In this document: positions 1-6,086 of the stretch, in pieces
How positions within the stretch are numbered: the first letter of the stretch is position 1
How the letters are laid out: each line of letters opens with the position of its first letter
Source of the DNA: Saprospiraceae bacterium
GTDB lineage: Bacteria > Bacteroidota > Bacteroidia > Chitinophagales > Saprospiraceae
Length of the DNA: 10,970 nucleotides
NCBI GenBank assembly: GCA_020628755.1
Contig: JAHDEQ010000009.1
Coordinates: 30,056-41,025 of the forward strand
Direction: 5' to 3'
Notes under the pieces: generated by a model
Told to the model about the DNA's origin: nothing
Databases searched by the model: none
Seen by the model: only the letters and a program-made list of their open reading frames with translations
Position numbers and translations under genes: made by a program

Positions 1-102
1 TTGTAGAAATATTCCGACTTGATTTGTATTACTTGGTATTTCTTTATGGAATGAATTGTAATAAGATACTTTTTCAAAATCTCTTATCAACAATAGTCGG
101 TT

Positions 103-137
103 TACGGTTTCCCCACCTCATGGCGTGGGATAGGATG
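103..137 (-). repeat. REP-like palindromic repeat (copy A)
   Basis: The core is a hairpin with arms CCCAC (112-116) and GTGGG (125-129). Read on the - strand, the element begins CATCCTATC, then the hairpin, then GGTGG and a tail containing ACCGTAAACC. The same order of blocks (CCTATC, hairpin, GGTGG, a CGnnnnACC-like tail) occurs on the + strand at 8548-8582, although the stem sequence differs. Conserved flanks around a variable but compensated stem suggest a dispersed short palindromic family of the REP type. That assignment is inference from only two copies. Confidence 0.5.
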
Positions 138-145
138 GTATGAAC

Positions 146-179
146 AAATAGAAATCCGTGCTTTTCGGTTCTATTTTTT
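146..179 (+). terminator. Probable rho-independent terminator
   Basis: The arms AAATAGAA (146-153) and TTCTATTT (169-176) pair perfectly. After a two-base bulge the stem continues as CCG (156-158) with CGG (166-168), closing a seven-base loop. A run of six T (174-179) begins within the 3' arm. This is the form of an intrinsic terminator for + strand transcription. It would serve a gene beyond the left edge, since no gene ends just before it inside the window. Confidence 0.55.
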
Positions 180-297
180 CAGTTCTGTATATAACAAAAA
201 TGCGGCCAAGAAATTTAATGGAAACTATTTCTTTAATTTTATGATTTTTGTTCTTTACGAACAATTCCTTCAAAATATCTAAATAAATATAAGGTTT

Positions 298-960
298 ATG
301 CTAGAAGTAAAGAATTTGACAAAGACTTATAATAGTGGTAATAAAAAATTGACGGTTCTTGATAATGTTTCTTTTAAAATTGGACAAGGTGAGACCTTTT
401 CGATTGTCGGACCATCGGGGAGTGGCAAAACAACTTTGCTAGGACTTTGTGCTGGCCTTGACCGTGCTACGAGTGGTTCGGTTGCTTTGAATGGAGTAGT
501 TCTAGATACACTCAATGAAGACCAGCGTGCTTCGGTTCGTAACCAACACGTGGGCTTTATTTTTCAAAACTTTCAATTGATTCCTACTTTAACGGCTCTC
601 GAAAATGTAATGGTGCCTTTGGAGTTGCGTGGCGAACGCAATATCAAAAAACGCTCAATGGAATTGCTCGAACGGGTGGGTCTTGCCGCTAGGCACGACC
701 ATTACCCCACGCAATTGTCAGGAGGCGAACAGCAACGTATTTCGCTCGCAAGAGCCTTTTCCAACAATCCTACTATTTTGTTTGCCGACGAGCCAACGGG
801 CAATTTGGACGAAGAAACAGGTCAAAAAGTAGAACAACTTATTTTTGACCTCAACAAAGAATCTGGAACAACTCTAGTTATGGTGACACACGATTTGGAC
901 TTGGCTCAGAAAACACAACATATTATACGATTGAAGGGCGGAAAATTGGTCGAAAACTAG
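298..960 (+). CDS. LolD/YbbA-type ABC transporter ATP-binding protein
   Basis: This is a 220-residue single-domain ABC ATPase, the normal length for the LolD/YbbA/MacB-type (MacB superfamily) nucleotide-binding subunit. All motifs are intact: Walker A GPSGSGKT (38-45), Q-loop Gln90 in FQNFQLIP, signature LSGGEQQR (140-147), Walker B ILFADE (160-165) with the following PTGNLD D-loop, and the switch His198 in VTHDLD. In this family the ATPase dimer drives an FtsX-like permease that handles lipoproteins or exports substrates; it acts on the cytoplasmic face of the inner membrane. No permease gene adjoins it: the next gene is a cupin-type protein and the 297 bases upstream are empty, so its partner must lie elsewhere. 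The ATG at 298 is preceded by AAGG, a weak and closely spaced ribosome-binding site. The class is certain; the substrate is unknown. Confidence 0.93.
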   Translation: MLEVKNLTKTYNSGNKKLTVLDNVSFKIGQGETFSIVGPSGSGKTTLLGLCAGLDRATSGSVALNGVVLDTLNEDQRASVRNQHVGFIFQNFQLIPTLTALENVMVPLELRGERNIKKRSMELLERVGLAARHDHYPTQLSGGEQQRISLARAFSNNPTILFADEPTGNLDEETGQKVEQLIFDLNKESGTTLVMVTHDLDLAQKTQHIIRLKGGKLVEN

Positions 961-1018
961 AAAATTACTTTTTATTCTGTATCGGGTGTATATTTAAGAC
1001 TCAATTTAGTAGTTTTAC

Positions 1019-1056
1019 AAATGTGTAAAGACCCCTCAAAATTTTTATACACATTT
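1019..1056. promoter_or_regulatory. Inverted repeat before the cupin gene
   Basis: A perfect 9-base inverted repeat, AAATGTGTA (1019-1027) and TACACATTT (1048-1056), flanks a 20-base spacer and ends five bases before the ATG at 1062. A near-match to the Bacteroidota -7 element, TAGTTTTA (1010-1017; consensus TAnnTTTG), lies directly upstream, which would place the repeat at the start of the transcript. It could be an operator or an mRNA hairpin that hides the start codon region. This is inference from position alone. Confidence 0.35.
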
Positions 1057-1061
1057 AACTC

Positions 1062-1913
1062 ATGCACTTACAAGCTGTAAATCGTGTTACAGTTAGCAAT
1101 CAATTGGAGTTTGCTAAATCTTATCTTTCTACCCAAACGCCCGTAGTGTTTACCGACCTTACTGCGGGGTGGCCTGCTTGTAAAAAATGGACAATAGACT
1201 TCTTTAAGCAAGAGTATGGTCACTTGAAAGTCCCTTTATATTCTAAAAATGTGGCACAAGTTGGTGAAAAATACTTGAAACCTGAGCTTGTTTTACCTTT
1301 TAGGGAATACTTGGAACTTTTGGAAAAAGGGCCGATGGATTTGAGAATGTTTTTGTATAATATTTTCCAACACGCACCCGAATTGCTCGACGATTTTTCG
1401 TCACCCACCATCATGGCGGGTTTTTTGAAACGCTTCCCTTTTCTCTTTTTTGGAGGTCAAGATTCGAGAGTTGGATTGCACTATGATATTGATTTGTCGC
1501 ATGTTTTTCTCAATCAATTTCATGGCCGAAAGCGAGTGGTTCTTTTTGCGCCCAGCGAATCCAAAAATATTTACCAGCACCCTTTTACAGTTGCCAGTTT
1601 TATAGATACCAAAACTCCCGATTATAAGAAATATCCAGCTCTAAAAAATGCCAAAGGCTACGAATGTATATTGTACCCTGGCGAAACGCTTTTTATACCA
1701 AGCGGTTTTTGGCACAGCGTAGAATATTTGGATGGCGGATTTTCGATGAGCCTCAGAGCCAACGAAAGTCTTTTGCGCCGAGCAAAAGGTTTATATAATA
1801 TAGCCAGTCATTTTGTGATAGACCGCAGCATGAACCGACTCATGGGACAAAAATGGCGAACATACAAAGCTAATGTCGCCCAACGCCGAGCCATTGAAAC
1901 ATTAGAATATTAA
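1062..1913 (+). CDS. JmjC/cupin_8-like putative Fe(II)/2-oxoglutarate oxygenase
   Basis: The 283-residue protein has the cupin_8 (FIH/JmjC-like) pattern. The iron site is complete: His140 and Asp142 in GLHYDIDLSH, and His218 in SGFWHSVEYLDG. Lys157 in FHGRKRVVLFAP sits where this family binds 2-oxoglutarate. The N-terminal PVVFTDLTAGWPA (27-39) is the usual opening strand of these folds (typically PvvikG...WpA). Family members hydroxylate amino-acid side chains in proteins or act on small molecules; the substrate here cannot be told. No signal peptide is present, so it should be cytoplasmic. The next gene starts 18 bases after the stop, which suggests co-transcription with the thiamine-binding and YjjG-like genes. 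An inverted repeat lies immediately ahead of the start codon. The fold and metal site are well supported; the reaction is inferred. Confidence 0.85.
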   Translation: MHLQAVNRVTVSNQLEFAKSYLSTQTPVVFTDLTAGWPACKKWTIDFFKQEYGHLKVPLYSKNVAQVGEKYLKPELVLPFREYLELLEKGPMDLRMFLYNIFQHAPELLDDFSSPTIMAGFLKRFPFLFFGGQDSRVGLHYDIDLSHVFLNQFHGRKRVVLFAPSESKNIYQHPFTVASFIDTKTPDYKKYPALKNAKGYECILYPGETLFIPSGFWHSVEYLDGGFSMSLRANESLLRRAKGLYNIASHFVIDRSMNRLMGQKWRTYKANVAQRRAIETLEY

Positions 1914-1931
1914 ATAATTCTTGCATCAATC

Positions 1932-2177
1932 ATGAAAGCATCTCTCGAAATCAGTATGTACCCCCTCAACAAAGAATACGGTACGCCCATTTTAGATTTT
2001 ATCAAACGGTTGAACGAATATCCCGATTTGCTTATTAAAACTAACTCCATGAGTACTCAAGTTTTTGGTGATTATGATAAACTCATGTCCATTATGACCA
2101 AAGAAATGAAAACTACTTTTGAACAAGACAATACGACCATTATGGTCATGAAACTGATAAATGCCGACTTGCGATGA
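1932..2177 (+). CDS. YkoF/MTH1187-like thiamine-binding domain protein
   Basis: This 81-residue protein looks like a single thiamine-binding (YkoF/MTH1187-type) ferredoxin-like domain. It opens with the strand ASLEISMYPL (3-12), continues with a helix containing PILDFIKRLNEYP, and carries the hallmark segment TNSMSTQVFGDYD (37-49), followed by a helix and a last strand IMVMKLINADL. Known relatives bind thiamine or its hydroxymethylpyrimidine part, often as oligomers, but many have no proven role. The TGA stop overlaps the ATG of the next gene (ATGA, 2174-2177), so translation is probably coupled to the HAD hydrolase. No TPP riboswitch-like element is visible upstream, so thiamine-responsive control is not indicated. 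The family call rests on recalled motif similarity, not on an alignment. Confidence 0.72.
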   Translation: MKASLEISMYPLNKEYGTPILDFIKRLNEYPDLLIKTNSMSTQVFGDYDKLMSIMTKEMKTTFEQDNTTIMVMKLINADLR

Positions 2178-2860
2178 AATACCAATTTTTACTATTTGAC
2201 CTCGACAACACTTTACTTGATTTTAATGCTTCGGAAGCCTATGCTTTACGCAAAATATTTGAAGATAGAGGCATCGAATTTACAAACCACATCAACGAAA
2301 CTTATCATCGAATCAATAAGTGGTGTTGGACAAAGTTTGAAGAAAACAAAATCAACCTCAAACAGTTAAAGCCCCTCCGTATGGAGCTGACTTTAAAAGA
2401 ATTAGAACTTGATTTTGACCCTAATGATTTTAGCAAAAGTTACCACGACAAACTTGCCGAAACTGACTTTTGGGTAGAAGGAGCATCGCAATTGATACAA
2501 GATTTAGCTCCGCACTACGAGTTGGTTATCATTACCAATGGTATTGAACGCATCCAAAAAGCACGACTTCAAAATACAGGTTTGACTCCATATTTTTCGA
2601 CCATAGTTATTTCAGAAACGATTGGTGTTTCTAAACCAAACAAGGCTTATTTTGATTATACCTTTGAACAAATCAATCATCCTCCCAAAGAACAATGTCT
2701 TGTTATTGGCGACAGCCTTAGTTCCGATATCAAAGGAGGAAATGAATTTGGTTTGGACACTTGTTGGCACAATTTCAAAAACCTTGAAAACGACCGAGAC
2801 ATCCAACCGACTTATGAAATAAATCGAATCCAAGATTTAAAGAAGATTTTGGATAATTGA
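2174..2860 (+). CDS. yjjG: YjjG-like HAD hydrolase (noncanonical nucleotide 5'-nucleotidase)
   Basis: The 228-residue protein is a HAD phosphatase with every catalytic motif: Asp9 and Asp11 in FDLDNTLLDF (motif I), Thr121 in IITNG (motif II), Lys154 in GVSKPNK (motif III), and Asp180 and Asp185 in IGDSLSSDI (motif IV). The helical cap lies between residues 17 and 95. The order TNG...R..KARL..TGL..YF....ISE..GVSKPNK..FDY closely follows E. coli YjjG, which dephosphorylates pyrimidine and noncanonical nucleoside monophosphates and helps clean the nucleotide pool. It is cytoplasmic, and the length matches the family. Its start overlaps the stop of the thiamine-binding gene by four bases, indicating tight coupling. 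The subfamily is likely but not proven, because HAD substrate range is hard to read from sequence. Confidence 0.82.
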   Translation: MKYQFLLFDLDNTLLDFNASEAYALRKIFEDRGIEFTNHINETYHRINKWCWTKFEENKINLKQLKPLRMELTLKELELDFDPNDFSKSYHDKLAETDFWVEGASQLIQDLAPHYELVIITNGIERIQKARLQNTGLTPYFSTIVISETIGVSKPNKAYFDYTFEQINHPPKEQCLVIGDSLSSDIKGGNEFGLDTCWHNFKNLENDRDIQPTYEINRIQDLKKILDN

Positions 2861-2870
2861 TAAATAAAAC

Positions 2871-2900
2871 TTTGTGTTAATCTGTGTAACTCTGTGGTTA
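2871..2900. repeat. Degenerate 10-base tandem repeat
   Basis: Three units stand in exact 10-base register: TTTGTGTTAA (2871-2880), TCTGTGTAAC (2881-2890) and TCTGTGGTTA (2891-2900). The core TnTGTG is kept in all three. It fills most of the gap between the YjjG-like gene and the DUF1905 gene. The period is one helical turn, and no hairpin is apparent. Confidence 0.6.
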
Positions 2901-2917
2901 ATAAATGCATTAAGTCT

Positions 2918-3430
2918 ATGCTTGAATTTACAACCAACCTTCATATACTCGACTCCGATGTCTGGGGACATTATGTACCTGTTCCGCAAGATATTGCTGA
3001 AAAATTGATGGAAGATAAAAACCGAAGAGTCATCTGTTATTTTGATAATGACATCAAAAGTTATGCAGCTCTAATGCACAAAGGAGATGGTACATTTTTT
3101 ATCAATGTCCGAAAAGAACTCCACAAAAAATTAGGTGTAAAACTTGGCGACCCCATCCACATCAAAATCGAAAAAGACATAAGCGAGTATGGCATGCCCA
3201 TGCCTGAGGAACTCGGAGAGTTGCTCGCGCTAGATGATGAGGGTAGTCATTATTTTCATCAACTTACCCCTGGCAAACAACGCAGTCTCATTTATATGGT
3301 CAGCAAACCCAAACGAGTGGACACTCGAATCAAAAAAGCTGTTGTTATTGTCGATTTTCTAAAACACAACAAAGGCGTTTTGGATTATAAATTGCTCAAC
3401 GAAGCATTTAAAGAGAGTAATAACTATTGA
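2918..3430 (+). CDS. DUF1905 and OmdA/YdeI-domain protein
   Basis: I place the start at ATG 2918, giving 170 residues. An upstream in-frame GTG at 2894 would add eight residues encoded partly by the 10-base tandem repeat, which is unlikely. Residues 3-86 fit DUF1905: a beta-rich domain with WGHYVPVP near the start and the ending KGDGTFFINVRKELHKKLG followed by KLGDPIHIKIEKD. Residues 93-152 fit the bacteriocin-protection (OmdA/YdeI) domain, with MPEELGELLALDDEG, then FHQLTPGKQRSLIYMVSKPK and the characteristic DTR motif (135-137). Such two-domain proteins are widespread in Bacteroidota. Their role is unproven; the names come from E. coli YdeI and an OmpD-associated protein linked to stress and antimicrobial-peptide tolerance. 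It is predicted to be cytoplasmic. It may be the last gene of the cluster starting at 1062, though the 57-base gap leaves room for its own promoter. Confidence 0.8.
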   Translation: MLEFTTNLHILDSDVWGHYVPVPQDIAEKLMEDKNRRVICYFDNDIKSYAALMHKGDGTFFINVRKELHKKLGVKLGDPIHIKIEKDISEYGMPMPEELGELLALDDEGSHYFHQLTPGKQRSLIYMVSKPKRVDTRIKKAVVIVDFLKHNKGVLDYKLLNEAFKESNNY

Positions 3431-3489
3431 TGTTTTTTCTGTTTCTACTAAATTAAGGTTACAAATTTAACTGAACTCAATTTCTTGGT

Positions 3490-3497
3490 TATATTTG
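3490..3497 (+). promoter_or_regulatory. Bacteroidota -7 promoter element TATATTTG
   Basis: TATATTTG is an exact match to the Bacteroidota sigma-A -7 consensus TAnnTTTG. It ends three bases before the receptor's ATG at 3501. A clear -33 TTG at the usual spacing is not evident, so the call rests on one box and its position. If active, transcription would start at or just beyond the start codon, giving a leaderless or nearly leaderless mRNA. Confidence 0.5.
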
Positions 3498-3500
3498 TAA

Positions 3501-5834
3501 ATGTTCGGAAAACGAAAGACATGGTTCAGTATATTGCTTTGGTTGTTTCCATTTTGGGCGATTGCCCAAAACGATACTTTGTCTTTGGCTGCCTACGAAT
3601 TAGACATCAAAGATCTAAAAATTCCTACATCTAATTTCAACCAACAAAAAGTAGTTTCAGGAAGTCGTACCCTTCAAGATGCCGATGATTTGCCCCTCAC
3701 GGTTTACGTTATCACCAAAGAAGAAATCCAAAAATATGGTTATGTAACACTGGTTGATGCGCTCAAGCATTTGCCAGGGATTCGTGTTTCACAGCCTGGC
3801 AATGCGCTCGATGGTGAGACCTTTTTGATGCGAGGTTTGAAAGGCAATAGCTATACCAAAATCATGATTAATAGTATTCCTATAAAACCGCTAATTGCTA
3901 GTGGAATGCCGATTGGTGCGCAGTTGCCCATACAGCAAGCTGATAGGATAGAAGTGATTTATGGCCCAGCTTCTACCGTTTATGGTACAGATGCTTCCGT
4001 AGGAATTATCAATATCATTTTGGATAAAAAAGAACGGCCTACTTTTGCACAAGCTCGCCTCAATGTAGGTTTGGTTGGAGGTTATACCGACTTCAATGTC
4101 TTGTTTGGAGGAAAAATTGGACGCAACAAAAACACCTTATCTTTTAGTGTATATGGAAGTACAACGATTTTAGATAATCGACCAATATTGTATGATACAG
4201 ACGTATATACACCACTCAATTATGCAGATACTATACAAGGAGGAGTTGTAGATACCTCCTTTGTGCGCTTATCAAATTATCGAGGTCAGGATGCTTCTGA
4301 ATTCAAATCGAGTACTATTCCGCATTTGAGTCGTTTGTTTGGAGCAGACTTGTATTTTCGGTCATGGCGACTCAATTTTCAGCAAATGTATCGTCGGGAC
4401 CATAGTGCGCTCGGACTCAATCCGACAACGGTAGGTTATGGCAATTCCTTTAATTATTTTGGCGAAACGATAACCAATATTAACTTTGGCTATTCTAAAA
4501 AGAAAAGAAAGTTTGGAGTTGACTTAAATTTTTCGGTCTTGAATTATTCGGTTGACAACCGTTCATCGAGTCAATATATAAGTCCCTTATTGTTTGATGC
4601 AATGGATTTGCAAGTACGAGCTTTATCCTTTGATACGCAAAACAATACATTTGATTTTGTAAAGTATGACTCCTTACGAAATGAAGTTTATAATTTTTAT
4701 TTTGCGGGCAATCGTTCCGCTTATGCCAATAGTTTAGAAATAGGAAGCGAACAAGTTTATACCTATGCACCTTGGCAATGGTTGGAATTGTCTTTAGGTC
4801 TAAATAGCCGTTTTGCTTTGGGAAACCCTTTGATTACCTTGGCAGGTAATCCACTTGACCCCTTAGATGAAAAACAAGTGGAAAACTTACCCTTACCTTT
4901 GTTAGATTATACAGGACTGAGTATAAATACTTTTTTGCAAGCATATATTTCGAGAAAACGCTGGAATATGAGTTTGGGTATTCAGACTTATGCTTACACG
5001 AGTGATTTTTCTAATATTGTACTTCCTACTTTAAGGGGTGCAAATCCTCGACTCTCTTTTTTGTACAAAATCAATAAAGATCTAAATATTCGGGCATTTT
5101 ATGGCCGAGCTTTTAGAGTGCCTTCGCCTTATTATTACGCCAATACTTTTAGGATAAATGATGAAACTACCCCTTTTTTACAAATTGCGGGTGCTGAACT
5201 CGAGGCCGAGGAAACGACGGCTTACGAGTTGGGTTTGCGTTGGCAAATCAACCGCCAAATCCGTGCAGACATTACAGGTTTTAACAACTATACCAAAAAT
5301 TTTATATCCTATAATTTTACCAGAGGGATTAATAATCTGGAAGATATAAATTCTATCGTGGGGTATTTTAATAATCAGAATTCGGCCATTTCAATTTCGG
5401 GGATTCAAACGACCTTTGATGCCAAAAATATTATACCTGCCATTGGTTTGGATATTCGACTCAATGGTCAGTTTGCCAATAGTTTTGAAGTTGGAAATCG
5501 AGGACTTACAACGGTTGCTCGTGAAGTGCCTACCTGGAGTGGTGCGGCTATCGTTTCTATGCAACCCTTGCCTAAAATTTCATTGAGTTTGCTCAACACT
5601 TTTCAAGGAGCATCTACCATCAACCGACAAGAAGAATTTGATTTTGGTTATTATCTTTTAGATGTTGTTTTTCGACTCGATTTATCCGACAAATTCCAAG
5701 GACTCATCAAAATCAATAATGTTTTCAATACGTGGTACAGCGGACTACAAGCAACACGCTCAACAGACGATTTATATTATAATCCTCAGTCCCAAGTTTT
5801 TTGGAATTTTGGTTTGAGTTATCGAACGAACTAA
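3501..5834 (+). CDS. TonB-dependent outer-membrane receptor (CirA/BtuB-like)
   Basis: The 777-residue protein begins with a signal peptide (Lys/Arg-rich start, hydrophobic 8-20, cleavage probably after AIA at 22). The plug domain spans roughly 45-175: SGSRTLQDADDLPLTVYVIT, then EIQKYGYVTLVDALKHLPGIRV, MRGL (110-113), and the hallmark ending RIEVIYGPASTVYGTDASVG. The rest is a 22-strand-type barrel rich in alternating aromatic residues, with FYGRAFRVPSPYYY in the middle and a final strand VFWNFGLSYR. Such receptors import scarce ligands (metal chelates, vitamins, peptides or sugars) across the outer membrane using ExbBD-TonB energy. It lacks the carboxypeptidase-regulatory domain and a SusD partner, so it looks like a siderophore or vitamin-type receptor rather than SusC. 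No substrate-binding or ABC permease gene adjoins it and the ligand is unknown. The ATG choice is supported by the signal peptide. Confidence 0.92.
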   Translation: MFGKRKTWFSILLWLFPFWAIAQNDTLSLAAYELDIKDLKIPTSNFNQQKVVSGSRTLQDADDLPLTVYVITKEEIQKYGYVTLVDALKHLPGIRVSQPGNALDGETFLMRGLKGNSYTKIMINSIPIKPLIASGMPIGAQLPIQQADRIEVIYGPASTVYGTDASVGIINIILDKKERPTFAQARLNVGLVGGYTDFNVLFGGKIGRNKNTLSFSVYGSTTILDNRPILYDTDVYTPLNYADTIQGGVVDTSFVRLSNYRGQDASEFKSSTIPHLSRLFGADLYFRSWRLNFQQMYRRDHSALGLNPTTVGYGNSFNYFGETITNINFGYSKKKRKFGVDLNFSVLNYSVDNRSSSQYISPLLFDAMDLQVRALSFDTQNNTFDFVKYDSLRNEVYNFYFAGNRSAYANSLEIGSEQVYTYAPWQWLELSLGLNSRFALGNPLITLAGNPLDPLDEKQVENLPLPLLDYTGLSINTFLQAYISRKRWNMSLGIQTYAYTSDFSNIVLPTLRGANPRLSFLYKINKDLNIRAFYGRAFRVPSPYYYANTFRINDETTPFLQIAGAELEAEETTAYELGLRWQINRQIRADITGFNNYTKNFISYNFTRGINNLEDINSIVGYFNNQNSAISISGIQTTFDAKNIIPAIGLDIRLNGQFANSFEVGNRGLTTVAREVPTWSGAAIVSMQPLPKISLSLLNTFQGASTINRQEEFDFGYYLLDVVFRLDLSDKFQGLIKINNVFNTWYSGLQATRSTDDLYYNPQSQVFWNFGLSYRTN

Positions 5835-5851
5835 TTTTTGGCGTATAAAAA

Positions 5852-5868
5852 TAGCTAAGGCCTAGCTA
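5852..5868. repeat. Short palindrome
   Basis: TAGCTA (5852-5857) pairs with TAGCTA (5863-5868) around the five-base loop AGGCC. It begins 17 bases after the receptor stop codon. It lacks a following T-run, so it is more likely an mRNA 3' end stabiliser or one of the dispersed palindromes of this genome than a classical terminator. Confidence 0.5.
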
Positions 5869-6026
5869 ATGTTATTGCACAACAAAAAAACAAAGCTCGT
5901 GCAACCTTTCCAAAAATCACTTGTCTATGTAATCGAATAGTTCATAGAATAAGGTCTCCTACCTTTTGAACTTTCACATAATTTTATGAACGCAGATGAA
6001 ATCATGGTGTAATTAGAATTAAAAAT

Positions 6027-6058
6027 ATTCTTACATTTTTTCATTCTTGCATTTTAAA
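6027..6058. repeat. Degenerate 8-base-period tandem repeat
   Basis: The stretch reads as four octamers in register: ATTCTTAC, ATTTTTTC, ATTCTTGC, ATTTTAAA. Equivalently, two 16-base units share ATTCTT(A/G)CATTTT. It lies 28 bases ahead of the second barrel gene's probable ATG at 6087, inside its promoter or leader region. Confidence 0.5.
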
Positions 6059-6086
6059 ATTGGCTCACATAAAATATATAAAGCGT

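Larger units (their letters stand above)
1..297. other. Left-edge non-coding stretch
   Basis: No convincing gene lies here. A + strand frame is open from base 3 to a TGA at 141-143, but it runs through a palindromic repeat and its peptide resembles nothing I know. No - strand frame with an ATG start reaches the left edge. The stretch holds a REP-like palindrome near 103-137, a probable terminator at 146-179, and a small hairpin with arms TTGTTC (248-253) and GAACAA (259-264) just upstream of the ABC ATPase gene. No exact TAnnTTTG promoter was found ahead of that gene. Confidence 0.6.
5835..6086. other. Structured intergenic region between the two barrel genes
   Basis: No open frame of note lies here. 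The gap contains the palindrome at 5852-5868; a weaker pair TTGCAC (5875-5880) and GTGCAA (5899-5904); a small hairpin AAGGT (5951-5955) with ACCTT (5961-5965), bracketed by GTTCA (5940-5944) and TGAAC (5967-5971); and a short-period tandem repeat at 6027-6058. None is followed by a T-run, so no clear terminator for the upstream receptor gene is seen. No riboswitch that I recognise is present, and no exact TAnnTTTG box precedes the downstream gene. Confidence 0.5.

Noticed and set aside
3..143. Open + strand frame from the left edge that could be the 3' end of a gene
   Set aside because: It is only about 46 codons, runs straight through the REP-like palindrome, and its peptide shows no family pattern. 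The terminator just after it keeps a small doubt.
5951..5965. Hairpin AAGGT/ACCTT as terminator of the first receptor gene
   Set aside because: The stem has only five pairs, lies 117 bases after the stop codon and has no real T-run.
5835..6086. A cobalamin or TPP riboswitch ahead of the second barrel gene
   Set aside because: I see no conserved riboswitch core sequences; the gap contains only small separate hairpins and T-rich repeats.
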